Source: Polynucleobacter sp. AM-26B4
GTDB taxonomy: Bacteria; Pseudomonadota; Gammaproteobacteria; Burkholderiales; Burkholderiaceae
Assembly (NCBI RefSeq): GCF_018882285.1
Contig: NZ_JACVOT010000001.1
Coordinates: 62,001-126,000, forward strand
DNA: 64,000 nucleotides
Direction of reading: 5' to 3'
How positions within the stretch are numbered: the stretch's first letter is position 1; the number at the start of each line of letters is the position of its first letter. Below are positions 46,001 to 57,298 of this stretch, piece after piece. The position numbers and the translations under genes were made by a program. The notes below the pieces were generated by a model that did not search any database, was not told the DNA's origin, and was given only the letters and a program-made list of their open reading frames with translations.

Positions 46001-46972
46001 GCCTGCATCAATCACAAAGCGAATCCCTGGCACGGTCAATGATGTTTCAGCGACGTTGGTGGCCAAGACAATCCGTCGGCCACCCTCACCTTGGAAAACT
46101 CTCTCTTGCTCAGCGACTGACTGTCTAGCGAATAAGCTCAGAACATCGGGGCGAAAGCGCTGGTTCAGGACGTGGTCTTTACGGATAGCTTCAGCGCAAT
46201 CTCGGATTTCGCGTTCACCTGGAAGGAACACCAAAATATCGCCCGCAGAATGAGGGCCATCCCGCCACAGGTCCGAGATGGCATCTAACACCGCTTCTGG
46301 GATTTCTTTGGGGTCTTTTTTACCAGCCTCCAGCAATGGTCTGTAACGAAGTTCCACCGGGAACAAACGACCACTGACTTCAATCACGGGGGCTGGGCGC
46401 TCTTTTGAGCCGAAATGTTCAGCAAAACGCTGGGCATCAATCGTTGCCGAGGTAACAATCACCTTCAAGTCCGGACGCTTGGGCAATAGCTGTCTTAAAT
46501 AGCCCAACAGAAAATCAATGTTCAAGCTGCGCTCATGAGCCTCGTCAATGATGATGGTGTCATAAGCCTTTAATAGCGGGTCTCGTTGAGTTTCAGCCAA
46601 TAAAATGCCGTCCGTCATGAGTTTGACTGAGGCTGTGGCGGAGGTTTTGTCTGAAAAACGCACCTGGTAGCCCACATCTTCGCCAATAGGGCTTCCCAGC
46701 TCTTGAGCAATGCGTTTGGCTGTGGAAGTGGCTGCAATGCGCCGTGGCTGGGTATGCCCAATCAACTGACCAGTACCATTCGCCCGACCGCGCCCCATGG
46801 CCAAACAGATCTTTGGCAACTGCGTGGTCTTGCCAGAACCGGTTTCTCCGCACACAATGATTACCTGGTTCTGCTCTAAAGCATGAGTGATTTTCTCCCT
46901 CTGCCCATAGACAGGTAAGCTTTCGGGAAACTCAATTTTTAAAAGTTTGGTTATTTTTTCTGGTTGCACCAT
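43046..46972 (-). CDS. hrpA: ATP-dependent RNA helicase HrpA (DEAH-box)
   Basis: A 1308-aa DEAH-box RNA helicase; HrpA is linked in E. coli to fimbrial mRNA processing and to rescue of collided ribosomes. Walker A is GETGSGKTTQLPK near residues 43-55, then DEAHERSLN, SATIDAQRF and QRAGRCGR, and the long HrpA-specific C-terminal region (DUF3418). ATG 46972 is chosen; a GTG at 46984 would add four residues. Either way its start is within 14 bp of the divergent argA start, so its promoter must lie inside the argA coding sequence. Confidence 0.95.
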   Translation of the reverse strand: MVQPEKITKLLKIEFPESLPVYGQREKITHALEQNQVIIVCGETGSGKTTQLPKICLAMGRGRANGTGQLIGHTQPRRIAATSTAKRIAQELGSPIGEDVGYQVRFSDKTSATASVKLMTDGILLAETQRDPLLKAYDTIIIDEAHERSLNIDFLLGYLRQLLPKRPDLKVIVTSATIDAQRFAEHFGSKERPAPVIEVSGRLFPVELRYRPLLEAGKKDPKEIPEAVLDAISDLWRDGPHSAGDILVFLPGEREIRDCAEAIRKDHVLNQRFRPDVLSLFARQSVAEQERVFQGEGGRRIVLATNVAETSLTVPGIRFVIDAGLARVKRYSYRNKVEQLQVEPISQAAANQRAGRCGRVSDGICVRLYDEADFNARPKFTDPEILRSSLAAVILRMRALKLPKIQEFPFLEAPLGRAIADGVQLLEELGAMESDGPRQGALTPIGKQLAALPLDPRVGRMLLAAKEHQALREVLIIATAMATQDPRDRPMEYAQAADTAHKVFADERSEFLSFVKLWDWYQQALVNKQSNRQLENLCKTHFISPRRMREWRDIHGQLHRLLIEQGWKENQTPATFEQIHLSLLTGLLGNIAKKADDEKHGPGIYEGARGIKLNIWPGSTIGKKAGAWILASELVETSRLFARTIAKIEPQWVEKVASHRIQRSWSDPFWDARQGEVMAHERGTLYGLPIYHGRKIRFSPKDPLEARHIFIQRALVEADLFGQAEAAQAQKQGGAIGAFFWHNLSLIKQIEALEHRSRRQDVLVDDQLLFAFYDQQLPKTVFCKATLEAWLKEDAKNGISLKLDKSDLMRHEAAGVTLDRYPKTLKMAGTELQLSYHFEPGSPKDGVTMVIPLTLLNQIDQRRCEWLVPGLATEKTQLYLKSLPQKLRRYCVPLPDYAKKFVERTSEKNTFGDGDYLDALIADIREQTQVQVQRADFRPENLPLHCFMNFRLVDEYGRQIDLERNLAKLRAEHSQAAREVFQEVAASAVDQLLTESKNAGSEIPSSSVQSTKKSSTQAALSQTDNIKDWSFGVLPEMLEIKRGKQSLYGYPALLDQQTHCDIEVFDDPEVARKAHLQGLRRLFALPMRETIKALHKQLPGARDLGLLFMNIGNAEDLITQVIDLAIERSCLMEPLPTNADEFKQRLDLGKPKLALIAQEIGRHALSALQAHADLQKRMSQLKALSANAHSDVSTQIQQLIHPRFVSQTPYEYLVHLPRYLKAASMRIDKIRLNPSRDAQLQQQWQSLQQPWMKLLAAQKAYGSSIDPRLNDFRWQLEELRVALYAQELKTPTPMSSKRLQKILDSLKK

Positions 46973-46977
46973 ATAAT
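46972..46977 (+). promoter_or_regulatory. Perfect -10 hexamer 8 nt before the argA start codon
   Basis: TATAAT at 46972-46977 is followed by 8 nt and then ATG 46986, with no Shine-Dalgarno between. If used, transcription would start at or within two bases of the ATG. No good -35 is present (TTGGTT lies 19 bp upstream). The hexamer overlaps the hrpA start codon on the other strand. Confidence 0.45.
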
Positions 46978-46985
46978 TTTCCACT

Positions 46986-48323
46986 ATGCCTACAAATCAA
47001 GTACAAAATAATTTTCCCTTCGTTGCGTGGCTACGTGATGTGGCTCCCTACATCCATAGTTTTCGCGGCAAAACCTTTGTTATCGGGTTTGCGGGTGAAT
47101 TGGTTCAAAAAGGTGGATTAGAGGCCTTGATCCAGGATGTGGCCATGCTTCATGCCATGGGCATGAGAATTGTCTTGGTCCATGGTTCACGCCCTCAGGT
47201 ACAAGAACAGCTTGATTTAAGAAAAGTTAGCAGCCGTTATGGCACAGGTGCCATGAGCGGATACAGGATCACCGATCCTGCGGCCCTTGAGTGCGCCAAA
47301 GAAGCTTCTGGCGAATTACGCCTAGACATTGAAGCTGCGTTTAGCCAGGGTTTACCCAATACTCCGATGGCCGGATCACGTATTTCTGTGATTTCCGGCA
47401 ATTTCATCATTGCTAGACCAGTGGGCATTGTTGATGGCGTCGATTTCATGCACACAGGTTTAGTGCGCAAAGTGGATTCAGAATCCATTGCCCACTCATT
47501 AGCAAACAACAAAATTGTTTTGATGTCACCTCTCGGATTCTCTCCAACAGGTCAAGCCTTCAATATTGCCTACGAAGATGTGGCCACAGCCACTGCGATG
47601 GCAGTCAAAGCTGATAAGTTGATTTTCTTGACCGAATACAACGGCATCACCGATCTTGAAGGTGAACTGATCAAAGAGTTCTCATTGCGTCAGCTAGAAG
47701 ATCACATCAGCGGTTTGACCTTGGCTGATGCAGATCTGAAGGTGCTATTACAAAACGCCATTCGTGCCATCAAATCTGGCGTGAGTCGTGTTCACCTATT
47801 GCCGCATGATCGTGATGGCGCTCTGCTCGAAGAATTATTCACGCATGACGGTATCAGCACCATGATTGCAGCATCTGATATCGAACATTTGCGTGAAGCC
47901 AATTTGGATGACGTCGGCGGTATTTTGCAATTGATTGAGCCGCTAGAAGACGAAGGTATTTTGGTGGCACGTGGTCGCGACACGATTGAACGCGACATCA
48001 CTCACTTCTCAGTGATTGAGCATGACCGCGTTTTATTCGGTTGCGCTGCACTTTTCCCCTACTCGAATGGCTTGGGTGAGCTATCTTGCTTGGCCGTTGA
48101 TCCTCAAGCTCAAGAATCAGGGGATGGAGAGAGATTGCTCAAACGCATCGAAGCCAGAGCCAAAGCGGCAGGACTAAAAAAACTATTCGTTTTGACGACG
48201 AGAACCGAGCACTGGTTCTTAAAACGTGGCTTTGTCAGAGCCAGCGTTGATGATCTCCCAGCAGAGCGTAAAGAACTCTACAACTGGGAACGCAAATCAA
48301 TGGTCTTGATTAAAAACATTTGA
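46986..48323 (+). CDS. argA: N-acetylglutamate synthase (amino-acid N-acetyltransferase)
   Basis: ArgA makes N-acetylglutamate from glutamate and acetyl-CoA, the first step of arginine synthesis. The 445-aa protein combines an amino-acid-kinase-like domain (about 1-290, VLVHGSRPQVQEQL), usually the arginine feedback site, with a C-terminal GNAT acetyltransferase domain (about 300-445, ELSCLAVDPQAQESGDGERLL). ATG 46986 has no Shine-Dalgarno sequence. yggX follows after 32 bp, a neighbour pair common in betaproteobacteria. Confidence 0.96.
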   Translation: MPTNQVQNNFPFVAWLRDVAPYIHSFRGKTFVIGFAGELVQKGGLEALIQDVAMLHAMGMRIVLVHGSRPQVQEQLDLRKVSSRYGTGAMSGYRITDPAALECAKEASGELRLDIEAAFSQGLPNTPMAGSRISVISGNFIIARPVGIVDGVDFMHTGLVRKVDSESIAHSLANNKIVLMSPLGFSPTGQAFNIAYEDVATATAMAVKADKLIFLTEYNGITDLEGELIKEFSLRQLEDHISGLTLADADLKVLLQNAIRAIKSGVSRVHLLPHDRDGALLEELFTHDGISTMIAASDIEHLREANLDDVGGILQLIEPLEDEGILVARGRDTIERDITHFSVIEHDRVLFGCAALFPYSNGLGELSCLAVDPQAQESGDGERLLKRIEARAKAAGLKKLFVLTTRTEHWFLKRGFVRASVDDLPAERKELYNWERKSMVLIKNI

Positions 48324-48355
48324 TACAAATAATTTATTAGTTAAAGAGGTAAAAG

Positions 48356-48628
48356 ATGGCTCGCATGATTCATTGCATTAAGTTAAACAAAGAAGCTGAA
48401 GGTTTAGATTTCGCACCAATGCCAGGCGATTTAGGTAAGAAGTTATGGCAAGAGGTTTCTAAAGAAGCTTGGGCTGGTTGGCTGAAGCATCAAACCATGT
48501 TGATCAATGAGAATCGCCTCAATATGGCAGATACTCGTGCTCGTCAATATTTACTCAAGCAAGTTGAGAAATACTTTTATGGTGATGGTGCTGATGGTGT
48601 TCAAGGCTACGTGCCAGAGAACAAGTAA
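48356..48628 (+). CDS. yggX: Probable Fe(2+)-trafficking protein YggX
   Basis: A 90-aa cytoplasmic protein with the family N terminus [17 protein letters not shown], including the conserved cysteine C7, and the [18 protein letters not shown] core. YggX protects iron-sulfur clusters against oxidative damage and is thought to handle ferrous iron. An AGAGG ribosome-binding site precedes the ATG. It follows argA by 32 bp and is closed by a strong terminator shared with the convergent rpiA. Confidence 0.96.
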   Translation: MARMIHCIKLNKEAEGLDFAPMPGDLGKKLWQEVSKEAWAGWLKHQTMLINENRLNMADTRARQYLLKQVEKYFYGDGADGVQGYVPENK

Positions 48629-48652
48629 AGATTCCTCAAGAATCTATTTAGC

Positions 48653-48680
48653 AAAAAGGACGCCTCAGCGTCCTTTTTTT
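48653..48680 (+). terminator. Bidirectional rho-independent terminator between yggX and rpiA
   Basis: GGACGC (48658-48663) pairs with GCGTCC (48668-48673) around a CTCA loop, flanked by an A run (48653-48657) and a T run (48674-48680). The symmetric A/T flanks let it serve both convergent genes. Confidence 0.93.
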
Positions 48681-48697
48681 ATTGAAGCGTTTAGACA

Positions 48698-49390
48698 TTA
48701 ATACGTCTGACGGCGCACCCCAGCAGCCTCACCAATTAAAAGAACATTGGCTTTTCTTCTGGCAAACAATCCATTACAAACAACGCCAGGTATCTGATTG
48801 ATTTGAGACTCAAGGCCAACAGGGTCCTTGATTGATAAGCCGGCAACATCCAGAATCCACCCTTGGTTATCAGTGACATAAACTGAATCAGCTCCCTTCA
48901 CTTTTCTGAGTGTTACCACACCACCTAATTTTTCTAACTCACGTGCCACTTGAGCACGAGCCATTGGAATAATTTCTACAGGCAAGGGAAACTTACCCAT
49001 CACATCGACTTGCTTACTGCCATCACAAATACAAATGAATGATTGAGCCAGTTGAGCCACGATTTTTTCACGGGTCAAGGCGCCACCACCACCTTTGAGC
49101 ATGTGGCCATGAGGATCAATCTCATCAGCACCATCAACGTACATCGGTAGACTTTGAACAGAATTACTATCCAAGACCTTAAAGCCATGCTTCTGCAAGC
49201 GCTCTGTACTCGCTTGTGAACTGGAGACAACTCCAGCAAAGTGACTCTGATGTGGCGCAATCGCATCAATAAACAAATTAGCCGTAGATCCCGTACCAAC
49301 TCCTAAAATACCGCCTGGGGCCATATTTTTTAGGACTTCATCCTTGGCGGCTTCCGCTACCATTGCCTTGAGTTGATCTTGGGTATACAT
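48698..49390 (-). CDS. rpiA: Ribose-5-phosphate isomerase A
   Basis: RpiA interconverts ribose 5-phosphate and ribulose 5-phosphate in the non-oxidative pentose phosphate pathway. The 230-aa sequence contains [18 protein letters not shown], the catalytic DGADEID loop and the [11 protein letters not shown] segment. An AGG sequence lies 6 nt before ATG 49390. It is divergent from tal, another enzyme of the same pathway, across only 70 bp. Confidence 0.97.
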   Translation of the reverse strand: MYTQDQLKAMVAEAAKDEVLKNMAPGGILGVGTGSTANLFIDAIAPHQSHFAGVVSSSQASTERLQKHGFKVLDSNSVQSLPMYVDGADEIDPHGHMLKGGGGALTREKIVAQLAQSFICICDGSKQVDVMGKFPLPVEIIPMARAQVARELEKLGGVVTLRKVKGADSVYVTDNQGWILDVAGLSIKDPVGLESQINQIPGVVCNGLFARRKANVLLIGEAAGVRRQTY

Positions 49391-49460
49391 GTAAACCTGT
49401 TTATATGATTAATTAGAGTTAATTTACAGCATTATTCGAGAAGCATTCTAAAATAAGACC
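49391..49460. promoter_or_regulatory. 70-bp divergent promoter region of rpiA and tal
   Basis: For tal, TAAAAT (49449-49454) lies 6 nt before the ATG with no good -35. For rpiA, the reverse strand has TATAAA 9 nt before the ATG with TGTAAA 17 bp upstream, a three-of-six match to -35. Both promoters must fit within this short AT-rich gap, so they probably interfere or share control. Confidence 0.45.
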
Positions 49461-50420
49461 ATGAGCACATTACTTGAACAATTAAAACAATATACGACCG
49501 TGGTTGCAGATACGGGTGACTTTGAGCGCATGCAAGCTTTTTTGCCTCAAGACGCCACCACCAACCCATCGCTGATTCTAAAAGCAGCCCAACTTCCAAG
49601 CTATCAATCTTTGATCGCCGATGTCAAAGCTAAAAACAAAGGCAAACCAGTTGATAAAGTGATCGATGCCCTACTGGTCGCTTTTGGTATTGAAATATTA
49701 AAAATCGTTCCGGGCCGCGTCTCCACTGAAGTGGACGCACGTTTGTCGTTTGATACAGCAGCTACGGTTAAAAAGGCCCGAGAAATCATCGCAGCCTATG
49801 AGGCCAATGGCATTTCTAAAAAACGAGTGCTCATCAAAATAGCCAGTACTTGGGAAGGTATACAAGCCGCAAAAACTCTTCAAGCCGAAGGTATCGCTTG
49901 CAATATGACCCTCTTGTTTAGCTTGATTCAGGCAGTGGCCTGCGCCGATGCAAAAGCTCAGCTAATTTCTCCCTTTGTTGGACGCATCACTGATTGGCAC
50001 AAAAAGTCTTTAGGTGCGCAGTGGCAGGATGAAGTTCATGGGGGCGCCAATGATCCAGGCGTTGTGTCTGTGAAGAGTATCTACAACTACTACAAGAGCT
50101 TTGATATCCCGACTGAAGTCATGGGTGCAAGCTTCAGAAATATTGGTCAAATCACTCATTTAGCCGGTTGTGATTTATTGACCATCAGCCCAGAACTGCT
50201 CGCTGAATTACAAGCCAACTCTGCATCACTGACTCCTGCATTGACGCTTCAGGCTGCTAAAGAAGCTGCTAAAGCCCTGCAATTAAATGTCATCAAGGCT
50301 GATGAAGCATCATTCCGCTACCAATTGAATCAAGACGCCATGGCCACAGAAAAACTATCTGAAGGCATCCGTTTATTCTGCGCTGATATTGAAAAATTAG
50401 AAAAGGTACTCGCCAGTTAA
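49461..50420 (+). CDS. tal: Transaldolase
   Basis: Transaldolase moves a dihydroxyacetone unit between sugar phosphates in the non-oxidative pentose phosphate pathway. The 319-aa TIM-barrel protein has [13 protein letters not shown] near the N terminus and the Schiff-base lysine K126 in [12 protein letters not shown], with [20 protein letters not shown] downstream. Length is close to that of E. coli TalB (317). It converges on rlmB with an 11-bp gap. The start has no Shine-Dalgarno sequence. Confidence 0.97.
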   Translation: MSTLLEQLKQYTTVVADTGDFERMQAFLPQDATTNPSLILKAAQLPSYQSLIADVKAKNKGKPVDKVIDALLVAFGIEILKIVPGRVSTEVDARLSFDTAATVKKAREIIAAYEANGISKKRVLIKIASTWEGIQAAKTLQAEGIACNMTLLFSLIQAVACADAKAQLISPFVGRITDWHKKSLGAQWQDEVHGGANDPGVVSVKSIYNYYKSFDIPTEVMGASFRNIGQITHLAGCDLLTISPELLAELQANSASLTPALTLQAAKEAAKALQLNVIKADEASFRYQLNQDAMATEKLSEGIRLFCADIEKLEKVLAS

Positions 50421-50431
50421 GAGATTGGCTT

Positions 50432-51226
50432 TTAGGCTTTAAGCATTCTCTGTCGGCGAGCCTCATACAAAGCGACGCCGCTGGCAACAGAAACGTTCAA
50501 ACTTTCTACGCCACCCATCATCGGTATTTTGACAAGGGCATCACAAGTTTCTCTGGTCAGTCTTCGCATGCCTTCACCTTCAGCACCCATCACCAAAGCC
50601 ACTGGGCCTGTGAAATCCATGTCATAGAGCGTTTTTTCAGTCTGATCATCTGTTCCAATCAGCCATACGCCCGCCTCTTGAAGCTCGCGCATGGTTCTGG
50701 CCAAATTGGTCACAGCAATCAAAGGCATGGTCTCAGCAGCACCACTGGCCACTTTACTCACGGTAGCATTCAAATGTGCTGAGCGATCTTTAGGCACGAT
50801 CACAGCATCAACACCTGCACCATCCGCCACTCGAAGACATGCTCCAAGATTATGAGGATCAGTCACGCCATCCAAAATCAATAAAAGTGCTGGGCCACTC
50901 AGAGCGTCCAATAGCTCATCCAAAGTTTGAACTTTAGAAATCGTGTCTGCAAAAGCCACCACACCTTGATGACGATCATTACCGGCCAGGGTTCTTAAAC
51001 GTTCTGTATCAGCTTGGTGCAAGCGTCTTCCTAAAATCGGTTCAGCCGATTTAATGAAATCTTGCATCCTGCGATCACGTCTTGCAGGATCAACATAAAC
51101 TGTTCTCAATGACTCAGGGTCTTGACGCAGTCTTGCTATCACGGCATGAAAACCTAAAATCATTTGCTTACCATCGCCACCTTGCTGCCTTGGCGATTGG
51201 TCTTTTTTTGAATCTCTATCTGACAT
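50432..51226 (-). CDS. rlmB: 23S rRNA (guanosine-2'-O)-methyltransferase RlmB
   Basis: RlmB methylates the ribose of G2251 in the peptidyl-transferase P loop of 23S rRNA. The 264-aa protein has a short charged N terminus, a substrate-binding domain and a SpoU/SPOUT domain with [31 protein letters not shown] and [15 protein letters not shown]. Its ATG overlaps the rnr stop (TAATG), a well-known pairing in proteobacteria. Confidence 0.96.
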   Translation of the reverse strand: MSDRDSKKDQSPRQQGGDGKQMILGFHAVIARLRQDPESLRTVYVDPARRDRRMQDFIKSAEPILGRRLHQADTERLRTLAGNDRHQGVVAFADTISKVQTLDELLDALSGPALLLILDGVTDPHNLGACLRVADGAGVDAVIVPKDRSAHLNATVSKVASGAAETMPLIAVTNLARTMRELQEAGVWLIGTDDQTEKTLYDMDFTGPVALVMGAEGEGMRRLTRETCDALVKIPMMGGVESLNVSVASGVALYEARRQRMLKA

Positions 51227-53703
51227 TAACGACGGCCTTTACGAATACTTAGCTCATGCCCTTTTGATTTGGCATTACTTGCTTTTTTTGGTTTTTTACC
51301 AGCCTTGGCTGCAGTGGTTTTCTTTTTCGCTGCACCTGCTGACTTAGCGGGTGGTGATGATAAACCACCAGAAGATTCAGCAGAGGCTCCGCGAGAGCCT
51401 CTCACACCTGCCTGAGTTGCACTTGAGTTGGGATTAGCTCTTGAACTAGAGTGAGATCTTCCTGAAGATTTTTTTGCACCAGGGTGTCGGCTAGATTTAT
51501 TACCTCGACCTTGATCAACTTGTGAGAAACGATCACTGGCTCCAACGCCAGCAACACCATTTCGATCACTGTTTGGCTTGACCAAGCTGAACTCGATTCT
51601 TCTGGCATCTAAGTCAACTCGGCTGACCAAAACATGAACGCGATCAGTTAATCTGTAACGAATACCTGTGCGTTCGCCACGCAACTCTTGTCTGGCTTCA
51701 TCGTATTGGTAGTAGTCGCCACCAAGCTCGCTGATATGAATCATGCCTTCAACGAAGAGGCTTTCTAATTGCACGAATAAACCAAATGTTGCAACACCTG
51801 TGATCGTACCAGCGTACTCCTGACCAAGATGGTCGCGCATGTAGTAACACTTCAACCATGCCTCAACATCTCGTGAAGCTTCATCCGCACGACGCTCATT
51901 TGAAGAGCAATGAACACCTAATTGAGCCCAAGCTGCCATGGCAGTTGATGCCTCTTGCTTGGCTTTAGAACCTCGGGCTGTTTTAGCCGCTGGCTTTAAT
52001 TTGCCTTCTTCGTGAGACTTCTTGGCATTCGCTGCATTGACTCGACCAGGGCCGCTCTTAGGCATGGCCAAGTTCAAGACCACATCTGACGGAATGCTTG
52101 GTGAATAAGTTTTCTTCGCCAAAATAGCTTTGATGGCGCGATGAACTAACAAGTCTGGGTAGCGGCGAATTGGGCTGGTGAAGTGAGCATAGGCTGGGTA
52201 CGCCAAACCAAAGTGCCCATAGTTATCAGGTTGGTACACCGCTTGTTGCATTGATCTCAACACCACAGATTGAAGCATGCTTGCATCAGGTCTAGGTTTG
52301 ATCTCTTCAATCAATTTGGCAAAGTCTTTGGGTCTTGGTTTATCCGAGCCACCTAAATTTAATCCAGCCGTTCTCAATACTTGCTTCAGAGTTAATAACT
52401 TTTCAACGGAAGGTTCAGCGTGAACACGGAACAATGCGGCGTGTCCGTTCTTATCTAAGAAGTCTGCAGCACAGACGTTGGCTGACAACATACACTCTTC
52501 AATGATTCGATGAGCTTCATTGCGAACCCTTGGCTCAATACGCTCAATCTTACCCAAGGCATTACTGATGATTTGGGTTTCAGTCGTTTCAAAATCAATC
52601 GCACCACGTTTGTCACGTGCAGCACGCAAAACTTTATAAAGACTGTAAAGACGATCAAGATTCTTTTTTAGGTGTTTGAATCTTGCAGCCTCTGGGCCAT
52701 TTGAATTACTTAAAATTTCCCAGACAGTGTTGTAAGTGAAGCGCTGCGCTGAATGCATCACCGCTGGATAGAACTGATAAGCCTGTACCTCACCATGAAC
52801 GTCAATCACCGCATCACAGACCATGCACAAGCGATCAACTTCAGGTTTTAGAGAACAAAGACCATTGGATATTTTTTCTGGCAGCATCGGTATGACTCTG
52901 CGCGGAAAATAAACAGAGGTGGCACGACTGATGGCATCGGTGTCTAGAGGATGGCCTGGTTTGACATAGTGAGAAACGTCGGCGATTGCAACAATCAAGC
53001 GCCATGCTTTTTCTTTGCCCCAAGTGACTGGCTCACAATAAACCGCATCATCAAAGTCACGAGCATCTTCACCGTCAATCGTCACCAGAGGAATATCACG
53101 TAGGTCAATGCGACCCTCGAGATCCTCATCTCTTATTTCATCAGGCAGTGCCTCAGCTTCTTTGGCAGCTGCAGGAGAAAATAAATGTGGCACACCGTAC
53201 TTGCGCACAGCGATTTCGATTTCCATCCCAGGATCATCAATCTCACCGAGGACCTCAACCACTCGACCCACTGCTTGACGATAACTGTCTGGGTAATCGA
53301 TGATCTCAACAGAAACCACTTGACCTAATTTGGCGTTACCCTGCCCTTTAGGTGGAATCAGAATGTCGTGACCAATTCTTTTATCTTCAGGCGCACAAAT
53401 TAAAACGCCGTTTTCATTCAATAAACGGCCAATCACAAATTGATTGGCATGCATGAGCACTTCACTGATTTGGCCTTCAGGGCGACCACGTCGATCTAGC
53501 CCAGAAACTCTGACGATCACTTTGTCGTGATGCATCACACGCGACATCTCGCGCTCATTTAAAAAGATATCTTCACCGCCATCATCAGGAATAACAAATC
53601 CAAATCCGTCTCGGTGACCTTGCACCGTGCCTTGCTTTTCTGGGAGATTTTTTGCTTTTGACTCAGATAGAGCCAATGTCCCTTTAGTACTTTTTTTAGT
53701 CAT
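51226..53703 (-). CDS. rnr: Ribonuclease R
   Basis: RNase R is a processive 3'-5' exoribonuclease that degrades structured RNA. The 825-aa protein has cold-shock domains (about 20-200), the RNB catalytic domain with the acidic cluster [12 protein letters not shown], an S1 domain ([21 protein letters not shown] start) and a long Lys/Ser/Gly/Ala-rich basic tail (about 720-825) likely to bind RNA or ribosomes. The last codon overlaps rlmB by one base. It is separated from purA by a strong terminator, so it probably has its own promoter. Confidence 0.96.
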   Translation of the reverse strand: MTKKSTKGTLALSESKAKNLPEKQGTVQGHRDGFGFVIPDDGGEDIFLNEREMSRVMHHDKVIVRVSGLDRRGRPEGQISEVLMHANQFVIGRLLNENGVLICAPEDKRIGHDILIPPKGQGNAKLGQVVSVEIIDYPDSYRQAVGRVVEVLGEIDDPGMEIEIAVRKYGVPHLFSPAAAKEAEALPDEIRDEDLEGRIDLRDIPLVTIDGEDARDFDDAVYCEPVTWGKEKAWRLIVAIADVSHYVKPGHPLDTDAISRATSVYFPRRVIPMLPEKISNGLCSLKPEVDRLCMVCDAVIDVHGEVQAYQFYPAVMHSAQRFTYNTVWEILSNSNGPEAARFKHLKKNLDRLYSLYKVLRAARDKRGAIDFETTETQIISNALGKIERIEPRVRNEAHRIIEECMLSANVCAADFLDKNGHAALFRVHAEPSVEKLLTLKQVLRTAGLNLGGSDKPRPKDFAKLIEEIKPRPDASMLQSVVLRSMQQAVYQPDNYGHFGLAYPAYAHFTSPIRRYPDLLVHRAIKAILAKKTYSPSIPSDVVLNLAMPKSGPGRVNAANAKKSHEEGKLKPAAKTARGSKAKQEASTAMAAWAQLGVHCSSNERRADEASRDVEAWLKCYYMRDHLGQEYAGTITGVATFGLFVQLESLFVEGMIHISELGGDYYQYDEARQELRGERTGIRYRLTDRVHVLVSRVDLDARRIEFSLVKPNSDRNGVAGVGASDRFSQVDQGRGNKSSRHPGAKKSSGRSHSSSRANPNSSATQAGVRGSRGASAESSGGLSSPPAKSAGAAKKKTTAAKAGKKPKKASNAKSKGHELSIRKGRR

Positions 53704-53780
53704 ACCCCATTGTCTTATAAGAATGTGTCAATTCATAATAATTTATCAAAACTATCATAGAAATTCTTCTGTCAACAAAG

Positions 53781-53806
53781 AAAAACGGCGCTTTGAGCGC
53801 CGTTTT
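53781..53806 (-). terminator. Rho-independent terminator after purA
   Basis: A perfect 11-bp stem pairs 53782-53792 with 53796-53806 around a 3-nt loop. Read on the reverse strand it ends in TTTTTCTTT. It lies 21 bp after the purA stop and closes the hfq-to-purA gene string. Confidence 0.92.
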
Positions 53807-53826
53807 GTCTGGATACCGATGGTTGA

Positions 53827-56383
<2,557 letters not shown>

Positions 56384-56384
<1 letters not shown>

Positions 56385-57286
56385 TATTTGGCCACCGCAT
56401 TAGAATTTGAAGACTGCGGTCTGCTGCTCTTCATGAATTTCAAAAACTCAGAACTTGGATCCATGACCATCAAGTCCTGCTTGGTTTTAAAGCTGCTGCG
56501 GTAAGCCTCAAGACTTCTATAAAACTGGGCAAATTGAGGGTCACGGTTAAATGCTTCACCATAAAGCGCGGTGGCTCGTGCGTCGCCTTGACCCTTGATT
56601 TTTTGAGCATCACGGTAAGCTTTAGACAAAATAATGTCACGTTGACGCTCGGCATCAGCTCTGATTTTTTCAGACTCAGCAGAACCAGTTGAACGCAATT
56701 CGTTAGCAACACGCTTGCGCTCTGCTTCCATTCGACGGAAAACTGATTCACTGATTTCCGCCAACAAATCGATTCTCTTTAAACGCACATCCACAATTTC
56801 AATACCAATATCAGCAGCTTCTTCAGCCACTTTCTTACGAATGTTTTGCATCACTTGCTCGCGCTGCTCAGAAATCAATTCACGAACAGTGCGCTTGGTG
56901 AATTCTTCGTTCAAAGCTGATTTGACCAACTGATTCAAACGATCTTGAGCCATGCGCTCATCACCTCTGAAACTAATGAAGAATTTACGCGGCTCAACAA
57001 TGCGCCACTTCACAAAAGAATCAACCAATAGGTTTTTCTTTTCAGCCGTGATGAAACGCTCAGCATCCGGCGTGTCAATGGTCAAGATGCGGCGCTCAAA
57101 AAATTGTACGCTTTGGAATGGCGGCGGCAACTTGAATTGCAAACCAGGTTCTTCAACCACGCGCTTTAGTTCACCAAAAGCAAACACTGCTGCGTACTGA
57201 CGTTGGTCAACAACAAAAATGGTTGATGACAAGAGGCCGATTAAAATAAAGAGACCAGCAATAATTGGGAAAATTCGATTCATCAT
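56384..57286 (-). CDS. hflC: HflC protein, FtsH modulator (SPFH family)
   Basis: HflC with HflK forms an inner-membrane SPFH-domain cage around the FtsH protease. The 300-aa protein has an N-terminal membrane anchor (about 5-26) and a periplasmic SPFH domain ([20 protein letters not shown] onward). The helical segment [20 protein letters not shown] follows. It starts 12 bp after hflK, with GGAG before ATGATG; the first ATG (57286) is used here. Its end overlaps hisZ by one base. Confidence 0.96.
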
Positions 57287-57298
57287 TTTATTGATCTC

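Noticed and set aside
51226..51550. Basic tail of RNase R as a frameshifted separate gene
   Set aside because: The frame is continuous with the S1 domain, and Lys/Ser-rich C-terminal tails are normal for RNase R.
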